A stretch of DNA of 64,000 bases from Arachnopeziza araneosa (GCA_003988855.1 QYAI01000024.1:1-64000), one strand, 5' to 3'; numbered from the stretch's first letter, positions 1-10,709 are shown. Translations and numbers: made by a program. The notes: a model not told the origin generated them from the sequence alone.

Positions 1-160
1 AATTGGAGGTATATTGGGTACAAAAATGATGTTTCTATTCTCTACGATTTTTGCGTGGGGCATTGCTTAGGGTGGGGCGTTGTCCCGTGAACCCGAGTAC
101 CCTTCGTACGAGAGGAACAGCTGACACTATTCCTGTCGCACGGTCTTTCCTTCAATAGTC

Positions 161-208
161 AATCAATAGTTCTATCGATAGTTTAATCAATAGTCTTGTC
201 GATAGTTC
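161..208. repeat. two tandem 24-bp units
   Basis: The units at 161-184 and 185-208 share the frame AATCAATAGT-N4-TCGATAGTT and differ only in the central four bases and the last base. A partial third copy (tcaatagtc) precedes them at about 152. The cores TATCGATA and GTCGATAG are near-palindromic. Confidence 0.75.
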
Positions 209-280
209 TGAAGATCGCTCCGCTGATCTTCATCCCTTCTATCAAAGGAAGTCGGCTCCGAGTGCTGCCTTGGTTTCTGC

Positions 281-298
281 CTAGGCCCTCAGGCCTAG
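281..298. repeat. perfect inverted repeat
   Basis: CTAGGCC (281-287) and GGCCTAG (292-298) are perfect 7-bp arms around a four-base CTCA loop. It lies in the gene-free left edge. No flanking signal tells what it does. Confidence 0.6.
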
Positions 299-1018
299 AT
301 CCTGACCACCGGGTCCAACCCGTGACAGCTGGATGTGGCGCATAAGGCACCATAGTGCTTCCAACCACCGTTTGCCTTTATGCCTAAGGCCTCAAAAATG
401 CAATTACGGTGTAAATATTATAGGACGTGCGGGGTTGTTTCGCACTAAGCCAAAATTGTCAGCCGAGGTACTGATCCGCGTGGAAACCTCACTTGAATTT
501 TGCCCGCCATAGCGCCACATAGCTAATAACGATTTCCTGCGTAGTGTTGAGGCCTTAGACCTTGGATAAGACTCCTTTAGAAATATTGGGGATAGTATAA
601 GCTCGGTGGTGGAGCTGTGATAGAGGAACGCTATTATGTTATAAATTGAGACCCTTTGCAAATCAGGCTTAAGGACGACGATATAAATGCGATTTTCTTA
701 TAGAAGGGGTTTAGGGTGTCTAGAGGTAGCTACGGAACATAATCTATAAAAAATTATAAGAGATATTAAGGTGTGTATCGATTTTAAGATGCTTCAAGTC
801 AAAGTACCTATTATTTTTTTCGGCACATCGGTTTTTTCGGCACGCAGGGATGGACGTTAGTGTGAACCTCCAGCTTTCCAGCCAAATGTCCTCACGTGAG
901 AACCAACCCGTCTTAAGACTAGCCTCGCTTAGTGGTATCCAACACCGCACAATATTTCCGCAACTCAATCTCGAACTTTTTTATCAACCTAAAAGTCCAC
1001 CACCATACAACCGCAACC

Positions 1019-1690
1019 ATGGCTGGAGGTATCTCTGTCCGCGATGTTGATGTGAGTATTTGCAATTATACCGTCGGAGAAAAATAAACGGGACGATGAG
1101 CTTGACTCGCCTCGATACATCAAAATCTCGAAGCAATAATGGAGCAGGAGCGAGGGGATCGTAAAGATCTCTGCTGACGGAATAATGCTGATTCGACGGG
1201 TTTTCTCAGGCGCAAAAGTTTATTCAGGCATACGCCGATTTCTTGAAGAGACAGGGAAAGCTTCCTATTCCTGGTATGACATGCGCTCCCTTTCTCCATG
1301 TTTATATGGCGATAGCTAATACTCGCAGGTTGGGTTGACACCGTCAAGACTGGCCCAGCGAAGGAAATGCCACCTCAATCTATCGACTGGTTCTACGTTC
1401 GTGCCGCTTCGATCGCCCGTCACGTCTACTTAAGAAAGACTGTTGGTGTTGGCCGTCTCCGAAAGGCCCATGGCTCCACCCGAAACCGTGGTTCTCGCCC
1501 ATCCCACCACGTCGATGCTAGCGGCAGTGTCGATCGCAAAGTATTCCAGGCATTAGAAAAGATTGGTGTTCTAGAGCAGGATGAAGAGAAGGGAGGTCGT
1601 CGCATCACAGAGAGCGGTCAGCGTGATTTGGACCGAATTGCCCAGACCACTGTTGAGGCTGAAGAAGATGAGGATGAGGATGACGAGTAA
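1019..1690 (+). CDS. RPS19: 40S ribosomal protein eS19 (Rps19)
   Basis: Component of the small cytosolic ribosomal subunit, needed for late 18S rRNA maturation. I read three exons: 1019-1051, 1210-1273 and 1329-1690. The introns are 1052-1209 (GTGAGT donor) and 1274-1328 (GTATGA..GCAG). The product is 152 aa, close to yeast Rps19. It starts MAGGISVRDVD, continues AQKFIQAYADFLKRQGKLP, and keeps the family blocks WFYVRAASIARHVYLRK, DASGSVDRKVFQALEKIG and GGRRITESGQRDLDRIA. The tail is an acidic run (EEDEDEDDE). An intron right after the first dozen codons is typical of fungal ribosomal protein genes. The ATG at 1019 is the only start that joins in frame to exon 2. Confidence 0.96.
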
Positions 1691-2180
1691 TATCCAACTC
1701 GGAATATCTTTGAACCTGGGAAAATGGAATTGTAGCATTCGGTTCGGCATGGCGCATAAAGAAGCGAAGGGATTGGCTTCTGTAACCAATTGCATCTACG
1801 ACTACCAAAACTTTGATCTGTAATTAAAGCTCTTCCGCATCGTTTGCTTAAGTGAAGCAAAGCAAAGCAGACTAGCATGCATGTCATTGTTTAAGACTTG
1901 TTAGTGTCAGAAAACGCCCGGGGTTAATCTTTATTTTCTTGCATCTAGTTGAGCTGTTCATACAATCTCAATTTTCTAGGTCCAGCTTGAATAGCCCCCG
2001 TAATCTGCTTGTCTAGGACACTCTCTGTGCCTTGACTAGTTCCTTGTTTCCAATCATGACTACCTATATCCATCTTTTCACCGTCCTTAGAAATACCCTC
2101 ATTCTCTTCTTCATCCATCATGCATAATTGATATTTCTCACTCCTTAATCTCTACTCGGCTCTTCTTCATAGCCTTCTGT
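1691..2180. other. 3' intergenic region after eS19
   Basis: No gene is supported. It lies between the convergent eS19 gene and the minus-strand hypothetical. T-rich and C/T-rich stretches suit 3' untranslated regions. I see no RNA gene or repeat. Confidence 0.5.
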
Positions 2181-2691
2181 TCACCATTCTTCCATCATCC
2201 AAGCTACGAGATAAAGTGTAAGCAGATCACCATTTTAAGTCACAGACCAGAACTTACGATATTGTTCAATATATTGAATCTCGTTCTCCATAAAAGTCTT
2301 CATCGGCAGCCTTCTAGCGTTTCGAGCAGCCAAGATTAAAGCTATTACGTAGCCATCGTAAAGGTGGCTGAGAGAAATCTGATAACTTCGGTTAACAGAT
2401 AAATAGAAGTTAAATTCTACAAGCAACTCGAGTGGGAGCTCTGGGAGGCCAATTGCTTCGGCGCAGAAATCATGGCATTCGTCAAAGACGTCTTGAACGA
2501 TCAAAAGTTCTCCATCGTGATCCATTTCAAATGCCGCATCAAATAATTCCCTTGCCTGTAAAGTGGTTAAGGAAACGAAGCGCTGGGAGAAAGAATGCGC
2601 ATACACGAATTGCCGTCTCGCGGAAACGACCCATAAGCGTCGCGTCTACTCGAAGACTTCCCAGCGTTGGCCAAGTTTGTGTCGTTGCCAT
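2181..2691 (-). CDS. hypothetical protein, about 135 aa
   Basis: I do not recognise the family. Two or three exons can be read on the minus strand: 2691-2605, then from 2555 downward, with a 49-nt intron (GTATGC..TTACAG, branch-like CTTAAC). If exon 2 is read straight through, translation stops at 2235 and gives 135 aa. A perfect GTAAGT donor lies just before that stop (at about 2252), with an acceptor ending near 2209; using it would give another C-terminus stopping at 2181. The sequence is mostly helical and acidic, with a hydrophobic stretch VIALILAA near residue 110. There is no signal peptide and no known motif. Reading-frame continuity across the intron favours a real gene, but the start (MATTQTWPTLG) is uncertain and upstream exons are possible, because in-frame coding-like sequence continues to about 2900. 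Confidence 0.45.
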
Positions 2692-4113
2692 TGTACAGAA
2701 TCGGGATAATAATATCACATAATACCACGCTGGGGTATGTAAACAAGAACAACCAAACATCTACCACCACTTCATCACTGGGTACGCCGAAGAGCAACGG
2801 TTGTAGGGATATGGTCGTGCCTTCCCCGTTTACTTTGAAAACTTTATTCACGAGACACCTAGACCTAAATGATAATCTACATAAAGAATTTGCATGCAAG
2901 GAAGGTTATGTGTCTGATTAAATGAGCGATGGGTAATGTTAACCTCAAATGTCTAAGTTTCACAATGCAGATAGAAGTGGATAGTGCTCTATTCCCACTT
3001 TCTGGAACTCTCTAGTACTTCTTCTAGACGGTCCTAACATATCTATCTCTATGCTCTCAACTATGGACAGTGATTAGTACAATATCAAACTTCTGCTGCC
3101 TTGAACGCATTCTGAATGTATGCTACAAAAGAATCGAATAGATTCATTCTTATGCTTCTGGTTTCGGGCAGAAACTTCAACAGAAGTTGAAGCAACAGCG
3201 GTATTGGCGCACCTCGCTCTATTAAAATGCAAGCCAAGTACCACTACATAAGACAAAAACAAACTTCTCCCGACTTTGACTTGAACCTCCTTGTAAGCCA
3301 AATCAGCGACTCATCACCCTGGTGATGAAAGGGGTTCGCGAAGCGAACACGGTTCGTGGTGTTTATGCAGCAAGCCTACTTTAAGCAGCCACGTCTCGAG
3401 GAATCAGACTGTCACATTCTCCTATTCTCAATAACTACTTTGTGCAAGCGAAATACTTAAGTAGTTCACCTTGCAATTGAAATTCGCTCTGATCTCTAAA
3501 TTTAAGAGGCACTGCTATAAAGTCTTAGTTGAGGTCTCTGCGAACCTTAAACTCAACTTCACAACGCAACAACAAAGCAGCCTCTACTCAGCACGGATCT
3601 TCTTCAATGGAAACAACTCTCGATTGTTGCCCCGTGGCTTTTGCATCTTCTTCAAGCCGAAGAATAATCAATAAAGCAATAGGTAAGAATATCTCTCACT
3701 TGACGAGAATCTCGCTCTCTTTCAACCATTGTCCTCTTGTTAGAACTCAACTTCAACTTCAAGTCCTCGTCCACAGCAATCTTGCTAACAGAATCTCAGC
3801 ATACAAGCAAGACGTATCAACATTATTTCCTACTTGCTCTTTGCTCGACTCTTTCAATCAGAAAGCCGGTACACTTCAGTGAGCAATTTGAGAAGTTGAT
3901 AATTTCGGGAATTCGCTCTCTCTCACGTTACTGCAAGTTGATTCCAGGCCATCACTTCTGGAAATTGGCCTCGAACTTTGCAGCAACTGGGACATCAGCA
4001 TTCGTTCCATTTCAACAGAGTAAATTCCTACCCTTCGTGATCACAAACTTCTTTCAAGTCTGACATCACCTTAGCAGCACTTTGAAGTCGCTATTACTAT
4101 TTGCAACTTCAAT
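2692..4113. other. intergenic region with paired hairpins and long leader
   Basis: No gene is firmly supported. From about 3450 the plus strand is rich in CAACTTC-type pyrimidine/A words with short overlapping frames, as expected of a long 5' leader or promoter of the deaminase-like gene at 4114. Two adjacent perfect hairpins sit at 3311-3348. The 75-codon minus frame at 3074-3301 has no family resemblance. Confidence 0.45.
3311..3348. repeat. two adjacent perfect hairpins
   Basis: TCATCACC-CT-GGTGATGA (3311-3328) has 8-bp arms with a 2-base spacer. Five bases later, GTTCGC-GAA-GCGAAC (3334-3348) has 6-bp arms with a 3-base loop. Function is unknown; they could be protein-binding palindromes or foldback RNA. 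Confidence 0.7.
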
Positions 4114-5595
4114 ATGACCAGAGGCAACGAAAAGAAGCGGGGAGAAAAGCGTAAAGCTAGAGCTGGAGCCGAAGAGGGTTATCCAACTTTCATTGATTTA
4201 GCTGGCGACAACTCGGAAGATGAACTATCACCATCGGCACCAATTTCACCACCAGCTGAGCCCAAGAGGAAAGCTGGCCGCCCTCCAACCAAGAAGGTAG
4301 TGAAGCAACCAACAAAACCAAAAAAGAAGAAAAAGGCTCAACTTTCAGAGATAAAGACACCAGCTCCCGAGGTGTTCGATTTAAAGGAACTTGCACAATC
4401 CATCCTTGAAAATGATAGTTTCGATGATGCGGAGACTGTCCGAAGGCTTCAGGCCCAGTGTGAGGTTACCTCAGCGATTCTTCGATCCCAAGACAACCCA
4501 AAGGATTCACCAGCGAAAAAATTCCCAACCACATTAGAAGTTTACGGAGACTACTTCTTGATGAATTTACCGAGTAGCCGCCTCGCTTTTCTTCACGTAG
4601 CGGATGCGTTCCAGGGAATTAAACCGACCTTCACCAGGGAAAAGGTTGTTGGTTTAGTCCAGAATCATAACGAAGGAATTCCGTTGATGTACGCAATCTC
4701 AGGAGTAAAAGACTCGCTGGAGGATGACCCTCTCGTACTTGAAAACCTCAAATGGACCGAGTTGGTTCATGAGTTTGAAACTTATAATTGCCAAAAGCTG
4801 GTGGAATTTTGGGACACCCGCCACCAGAAAAAACCGGGAATGAATTATGCTTCCCACGCAGAAAAGAAACTGATGTTGTTCTATGCATTGAACAAGGTCA
4901 AGGAAGTCTTGAACTTGAATGGAAAACCCGAACAACTTAGAGCTGAGCTAGGTGACCTAAAAACCGAGCTACGAGCTTTAGGAAGAGAAGTTCACGCAGA
5001 TGTGGTAATTCCACGTCCTCCATGCTCGGATTGTCTCAGGTTTAAGAGAATCTTGGAAAAGAGAAGCGGCATATGTTTTCATATCGTTTCATGCAAGACG
5101 GTAGGCGAGGTGGCTCGCACTCGAGGTAACTCTGGCTACCTGAAGACCCCTCTCGATGGCGACGAGCAAGATGAAGAGACAGATAATGAGGTAAAAATTG
5201 TCGAGAATACAAGCGTGGTAGTTGAAATTCGTGGGAGGAAGTCCCCACAAGCTTCAAGGGCCGATCTTTTGGATGACGAAGAGATGGATTTGATGGTTCA
5301 AACTGTCTCGAGAACATCTACCCAGGACTCCAAAAAGAGGATTCGGAGTTTCTCAAACAAGGAGAAACCCAGATCTTTCAAGCCAGCTCAAGAGGATTGG
5401 GACTCGGATTGGACACCTCCCACGTCTGCCAAATACCACACTCAATATCCTAGATCCCCAGCTTCACCTTCATCGCCACTCTTCAGCTCCGGAACCTACG
5501 AGATTGCGGAGAGGATCAGGAAGCGAAAACGCGATCGTGATCGTGACGAGTCGCCTTCTGCCTCAAAACCAAGACGCCGCCGAGAACATAATTAA
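4114..5595 (+). CDS. AT-hook-like, deaminase-fold nuclear protein
   Basis: Single-exon, 493 aa. Residues 1-75 are basic and carry KRKAGRPPTKK (51-61), which resembles an AT-hook, followed by a Lys-rich nuclear-localisation-like run. Residues about 85-235 are helical with no motif I recognise. Residues 248-250 are H-A-E and 303-307 are P-C-S-D-C. This is the HxE...PCxxC zinc/catalytic signature of the cytidine deaminase superfamily, with 53 residues between the Glu and the first Cys. It is embedded in SHAEKKLMLFY and PRPPCSDCLRF, a pattern I associate with the nucleic-acid-deaminase-like proteins that are numerous in ascomycetes. Residues 345-493 are acidic, then Ser/Pro-rich, ending in a basic run (RKRKRDRDRD). 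All proposed zinc ligands (H248, C304, C307) and the proton-shuttle Glu (E250) are present, so activity is plausible. The substrate (DNA, RNA, nucleotide or none) is unknown. The ATG at 4114 is the first in a long frame; upstream frames look like leader. Confidence 0.7.
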   Translation: MTRGNEKKRGEKRKARAGAEEGYPTFIDLAGDNSEDELSPSAPISPPAEPKRKAGRPPTKKVVKQPTKPKKKKKAQLSEIKTPAPEVFDLKELAQSILENDSFDDAETVRRLQAQCEVTSAILRSQDNPKDSPAKKFPTTLEVYGDYFLMNLPSSRLAFLHVADAFQGIKPTFTREKVVGLVQNHNEGIPLMYAISGVKDSLEDDPLVLENLKWTELVHEFETYNCQKLVEFWDTRHQKKPGMNYASHAEKKLMLFYALNKVKEVLNLNGKPEQLRAELGDLKTELRALGREVHADVVIPRPPCSDCLRFKRILEKRSGICFHIVSCKTVGEVARTRGNSGYLKTPLDGDEQDEETDNEVKIVENTSVVVEIRGRKSPQASRADLLDDEEMDLMVQTVSRTSTQDSKKRIRSFSNKEKPRSFKPAQEDWDSDWTPPTSAKYHTQYPRSPASPSSPLFSSGTYEIAERIRKRKRDRDRDESPSASKPRRRREHN

Positions 5596-6290
5596 CTTGT
5601 AGCTTGACCACAGCACTTACTGCATGTGTAGCATTCTACACCATTCAACCTCGAGATGACCACTCGAGAGTTTTTGTCAGAGTTGATGTAGAAGCTTTGG
5701 AGTAACGAATCGATGCGCAGATGAACTTTACGATTGGATGTTTGAGTATTTTCCTTGTCTCGGTTCTTGGGTTGAGCACCGAGAAGGAGCCACGGATTTT
5801 TCTCAGGATCAACTCGGCCAGTTTAGGCTGAGTGAATGGACAGAAGATAGAGTGTGATATCGGATTAGGGACAGGGTGTTGTGACCCATTTGCATGGAGA
5901 GATGGATGGGATACGAAAATGGGACTTTTTTTTGAGCGAGAGTAATACAGCGCAGATAGAGCAGAAAATAATGAGAGAGATCTTGGGTCAAATTTGCTTC
6001 GATACTGAGAAACTGTGTCTAACGATGAATATAGGTGGAGTTACTAACACAAGCAATAGAACTCGTTTTTGGGGGAGGGTGTAACAGCAAAATGCTCAAT
6101 AATGGATAATGACCTACTTTGCTTCAAGGTACTTATCTACAAATAATAGGCAAATCTTCTAACCTATGAGGCCTTGAGGTTAGTCATTGCGCCCCGATCC
6201 TACATGATATGCTTTCTTGAGATTGTGGCAGTGAAAAGTAACCTCTGACAACTAAGGCCGTTTGTAACATATCTAGAACTCATCTGTATC
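5596..6290. other. convergent intergenic region
   Basis: Lies between the 3' ends of the deaminase-like gene (+) and the NDUFAF3-like gene (-). Only frames of about 60-67 codons are present, none with motifs. I see no RNA gene or repeat. Confidence 0.5.
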
Positions 6291-7164
6291 TCATCTCACA
6301 CCAATCCCTTCCTTCCATCCAATTGGTATCAGCGCCGCAGCAACTGCACCAACACCCCTCTCCGTAGCCAGCAGATTAAACTGTGCAGCCGCATTCCTCG
6401 TATCCTGAATATCGACTCTGATACCTAGGCTATTAATCTTTCTCCTTGTCTTCTCGCTCAACGGCTGCATTGACTTGCCCACTCCTAGGATCAATAAATC
6501 TACAGCCCATATTAGTTCACGGTTGAAGGAAAGAGAAGACTGAGAACAAACCAGGTTTAGGCCACACTAACTCTAACACCCCCCAAACCCCTTCGCCCAC
6601 TTCCCACTGGCCTTTCTCATTCAGCAAGCTCAGCCTCTCCGCATCCCCTCCTCTCTCACCTCTGTCTTCCCAAGGAGACCATCTAAACGCTTCCCCAGCA
6701 ACAAGTAACACCCCCGTGCCTCCGGTAATCTTCACCCCGCTATTGAAGTGAAACCCATCCCAGAGACAAGCGTCAATACTAGTACTGGGTGCGGGTGTAT
6801 TTCCGAGCACGTCCAGCATGCTAAAATCCGTCTGTGTGTCTTCGGTGCTCGCGGGGCCGCGGTCTCTAGTCCGTGGAAGCCGCGATGGGAGGGAGGCGAA
6901 GAGTCTATGAGGATGTGCTTGGGTTGCCGTGAGGAGACTGGTGCGATGGCGGGAGAGGGCGGAGAGACACCCAGGAGTGCGGCGATTGGTTTGGGGGGAT
7001 AGGAGGAAGGTCGAAAGATCGCGAATTGTAGGACGAGAGATTGATCGCAGTGGAGGCATGTTTAAGGCTGTTTTGTTGCTGAATTGATGTTTTAGAAGTT
7101 GAGTTGAGCTTGAGCTCGAGCTTGGGATATAAAATGTGGGGCTAGCTGGAAGTGGAGATGTCAT
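6291..7164 (-). CDS. NDUFAF3-like complex I assembly factor (DUF498/Mth938 family)
   Basis: Likely mitochondrial assembly factor for respiratory complex I, of the DUF498 (PF04430) family that includes human NDUFAF3. Two exons: 7164-6552 and 6499-6291, joined across a 52-nt intron (GTTTGT..CTGTAG, branch-like CTAAT). The join creates the family block WPKPDLLILGVGKS. The conserved core also includes ACLWDGFHFNSGVKITGG near the middle and RNAAAQFNLLATERGVGAVAAALIP at the end. The N-terminus is Arg/Ser/Leu-rich without acids, as expected of a mitochondrial presequence. The frame opens at 7164 (273 aa), but an ATG at 7059 (MPPLRSISRPTIRDLS, 238 aa) gives a better targeting peptide and is probably the true start. 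Confidence 0.85.
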
Positions 7165-7557
7165 GGAAGCTGTTCCGACCTCAAATTCTTAAAAATATCA
7201 TACAGAAATAATTGTTAGTCTAAGTTTGCTTTCTGTCCATATATTTGTACATTCCAGCACTTCATGTTCAGCGCAGTACTATCTGTTTTAATGTGAATAT
7301 AATGGTACAAAGCTTTGTAGACACTCAATGTAGTTAGTCGATCACCGAAATCCAACGCTGAAGTCATCCATGCATTTGCCTCGCGAAACCACGCCTGCCC
7401 ATCTCTATTACTTCTTTTATTTACACAAGTCTATAGTCATTACGCATCCCTAGAGCGCTAGCATTATACGCCCAGCCATATGAATTAACTCCATCTATAT
7501 ATACAAACTCTTAAGTGTCTAGGTCTCCTTTATACAAAGGTCTGACCCAAGTGATGT
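7165..7557. other. intergenic region, no gene seen
   Basis: AT-rich spacer that serves as promoter for the NDUFAF3-like gene and 3' region for the hydrolase-phosphatase gene; both are on the minus strand. I see no features. Confidence 0.5.
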
Positions 7558-10087
7558 TCAAAAGGTAGGAGCGCGTTTTAACCCTTTACAATAGCGTACA
7601 AAGAGTTCATCCAAGAAGTGCGCATGCTTGATGCCGTTCGGTCTCTTCTCCTTAAACAGGTCGACTGCGGATTGGACATCGTAATCAAGTCGCTCGACGA
7701 GGTAGCACACAATGAAGTACCCTGTTCGATTAAATCCGTAGCTGTAAGAGGATCAGAATGAATTCCAAATGAGTATATTTCGACTAGGTCAAATTTCCAA
7801 GAAAATCCTCAACAACTGAGCTTTAGGGAGTATAATAGCAAGGACAAGATATACATACTGACAATGCACGCCAATATAGCAAGGTTCCGTCCAGCCCTCT
7901 TTTTCTGCTCTGATTTTCTGCTCTTCTCGCAGGCGATCAATGAGGAGAATAAACTGGTCGATTTCTATAGCGAATTAGAACCATTAATATCTGGAATTAT
8001 CGGAGACCTCTGGTATAAAACAATAGCAATTTAGTAGCCTTACCGGAAGCCTGAGGTGGCAATTTGGATACTGTGGGGAATTTACAGTAATGGATCCCGC
8101 CAGCTTCGAGGCCACGAGGATCGTAAACAGGAGATTCATGAGAAATATCAACAATATCCTTAATCTCGGCGCCATATTCCTGAACGAATACTTTGGGGCA
8201 ATGCGACTCGTCGACTTCTCGAAGTGTCTTCATCGCCCTAAATACGCCAGCTATTGGTTTTGATACTGGAACCACCTTCTGCCATTTTATTAAATTTTTG
8301 ACATCCCACTAGATCTCTCAATCAGTTGGGTTTTGAAGGATATGGAGCTTGAGAGCTTTTCCACGAGGAGATAAAAGGGGTATGGGGTTTTAAAACATCT
8401 CCCAAAACCCTATAGATAATATAACACACTAGCATGAGAGTATGCTTACCTTTCCTGAGGTTGAGAGAAATTGCAGTTGCCAGCCTAGTGATAACCGCCG
8501 TGAGACTTGGCGAGTCAGGAAATCAGAGATGAGGCCTGCTAAGATTCGAACAGTTGATTCCTGATACAGGAGCGCATGTGATGCTGGAGATGGAAGGATT
8601 GTACTTTTCAGAACCTTCTTTGGATGTTTCGGCTGGGGTGGGATAAGATTCTTCGCCCCGAAGCCTTCGTTTGGAGTCGAAGGGTCTTCATAGGGGTCTT
8701 CGTTTGCTTGTTCAGTATCGAGATGAAGTTTACCATCCCGAGGGAGATCCATTGACGCCTTTTGCGTGTCTTGCACTTTAGTATCCGTATTGACAGGAGC
8801 AGCAGAGTCGGGAGTCGCCTGACTATCTTCGTCGATTTCGACCTGGTCAGGATGTGACTTTTTCAAGAATGCTGAGATCTTATCAACCTCTTCTGGCTTT
8901 GTCACAGTGTCAGACTCCCCTCCAACAAGGAAGACAGGAACTTCGATATTTGACCAAGTCTCCTCTCCTGGGATCCCGCCTTTTGCTACACCATTAACAT
9001 AATTTGGAAGGGAGCCACTTGCCATGCGCCGCCACACAGGAGTCCGACTCTGCTCATTGAACTTGTATTGCAGCTTTTTTGTTTCGTGATCCTCTCCTTC
9101 TCCAACAAAGCGTAGGACGCTAGGACTGTTAACTCCTCCACGACGATCCCATTTTCTCCAGAGAGTAAATATAATTTCAGGGATTCGAAGGAGTTTCCGG
9201 AACTTGGCAACCTGCTCCTCACTTGGGGGTGTGGGTGGACAGATTCCAATAAGTCCCACAATATGATCAGAAATACTCGAGGACTTGCTGGCGAGCAGAG
9301 CTGCTAGTGAAGCGCCCATAGAGTGGCCAATAAGGACTACACCCTGCCCTGTTTCTTTCTCTCGGTAATCCTCGATTATGATTGCAAGTAGCTCGGCCAA
9401 GCTTTCTGTTGTATAGGCATTCCAATCCTTGGGTGCGAACGCGGATAGACCGCACCCCGGCAAATCTACTGAAAGGCAGGTTCCATTGTTGACCAGACTT
9501 GTCAGCAAAGGGTGGAACTGAGACACTGATCCTCCCAAACCATGTATAAAGCATAAAAGTGGTAAAGGCGCTGGGTCGACAGGCAGCTTGTCCGCCTGCG
9601 GATGTCTGCGGAAAAAGACTCGGAGCTTGGGATATGTGTACCGACTCGTGGAGTAGGATCTGAACTCGGAATGTTTCTTCAGCAAACCTGGGTCTGAGGC
9701 CTCTGCTTCTATACAACATCAGGACAAGGAGAAGAGGCAGGAGGAGTGAAGCTGACCAGAAGTGTCTGTATCTTTGTCAATCTCCTTCGCTGCCGGCAGA
9801 TGTAAGGATGTATCATCGTCAGATGCCGCCGTCTTCGAATGCCTCGGCCTGTTCAGATACCAAGCCGCGGGAATTAAAGATAAAGAACATATTGCAACCA
9901 TGGTCCAAGTACTGAGAGTGCTTGGATGCAGCTTTGGGAGAATCTGAATTAAGCCTGCAGTCCAAGTCTGATACTGGAGATTCAAGTTTGCAACGGGCTT
10001 CGAAAGAGTGTCAGGGAACGCAGAAGCTAGGTCAACAAGGTAGAGCAGAAAACATGACCGCAAAATGACGTTGGAGCTCAATGCCAT
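7558..10087 (-). CDS. alpha/beta hydrolase - dual-specificity phosphatase fusion
   Basis: Five exons give 714 aa: 10087-9757, 9708-8450, 8308-8044, 7964-7859 and 7741-7558; every junction has GT..AG ends and consistent phase. Residues 1-30 resemble a signal anchor (MALSSNVILRSCFLLYLVDLASAF), and a second hydrophobic segment near 75-95 (MVAICSLSLIPAAWYL) suggests membrane attachment. Residues about 135-370 are an alpha/beta hydrolase with oxyanion loop HGLGG (166-170) and nucleophile elbow GHSMG (Ser240). A disordered acidic linker follows. Residues about 540-714 are a protein tyrosine/dual-specificity phosphatase, with the loop HCHYGFNRTG built only when exons 4 and 5 are joined (Cys653, Arg659). 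Both catalytic centres look intact. I recall this pairing in other ascomycete predicted proteins, but I know of no assigned substrate. A longer N-terminus opening at 10408 is possible but lacks domain content. Confidence 0.85.
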
Positions 10088-10709
10088 TATATGCAAGGAA
10101 TTAAGCACCGTGTAACCAGAGTAGGTGTCTTGTATAGGTATCCTGCCCAAAGTTTTGGCAAAAGATCTCTCTGGCTGGGCAGCCAATGGATGACGCGCTT
10201 TTACCCTGGAGACCGGGTTCGAGCTGTCTGAAGGCGGGCGGGCGCTCTCTTCGCCAGAATCGACTAGTTGATGGGAGCCAAAGGACGTGGCATTCCGCGG
10301 AAAGGTAGTGGCTCCTCCGTCGCGATGTTGCGAGGAGATTGGGGGATTCAGCAGCTTAGAGCCTCGCAAGTCGTGGATGTCGAACGTGGGCAAACGACAG
10401 GGCAGCAATTTCGCTCATTGCCCTTGCTTGGGCCGCAACTATGGAAATGCGTCGTTGTTCATGGTCCTTGGGAAAGTCGGTCTCCTACCACTCTTCGGCT
10501 GCTCACATCTCGGTGGCTGCTGGGGCGTGCTTGGCCCACGGCATCATGAAATGATGCTGGGGAGAGGGACGCAGCTAAGCCTGGAGAGCCTCATCCGGCA
10601 GACCTGCTGCGTTGCGCTGTGCTGTGCTGCGCTGCACTACGGCACAGCACAGCCTGACTCAGCATCGCTTGCTCAGCAGTCATGGTCCCAAATGCGTGCT
10701 TGGTATACC

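Larger units (their letters stand above)
1..1018. other. gene-free, repeat-bearing left edge
   Basis: I see no convincing gene here; the short frames on both strands lack splice logic or family resemblance. The stretch holds a 15-base match to the sarcin-ricin loop of large-subunit rRNA (106-120), two tandem 24-bp units (161-208) and a 7-bp-arm hairpin (281-298). The last few hundred bases are the upstream region of the eS19 gene. It could be remnant mobile DNA, but no terminal repeats or protein remnants are visible. Confidence 0.5.

Noticed and set aside
3471..4063. Three overlapping plus frames upstream of the deaminase-like gene
   Set aside because: Pyrimidine/A-rich leader-like sequence, mutually overlapping, with no join in phase to the 4114 start.
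9719..10408. Longer N-terminus for the hydrolase-phosphatase starting at 10408
   Set aside because: The added 107 residues are low in conservation-like features and would bury the hydrophobic leader that begins at 10087.
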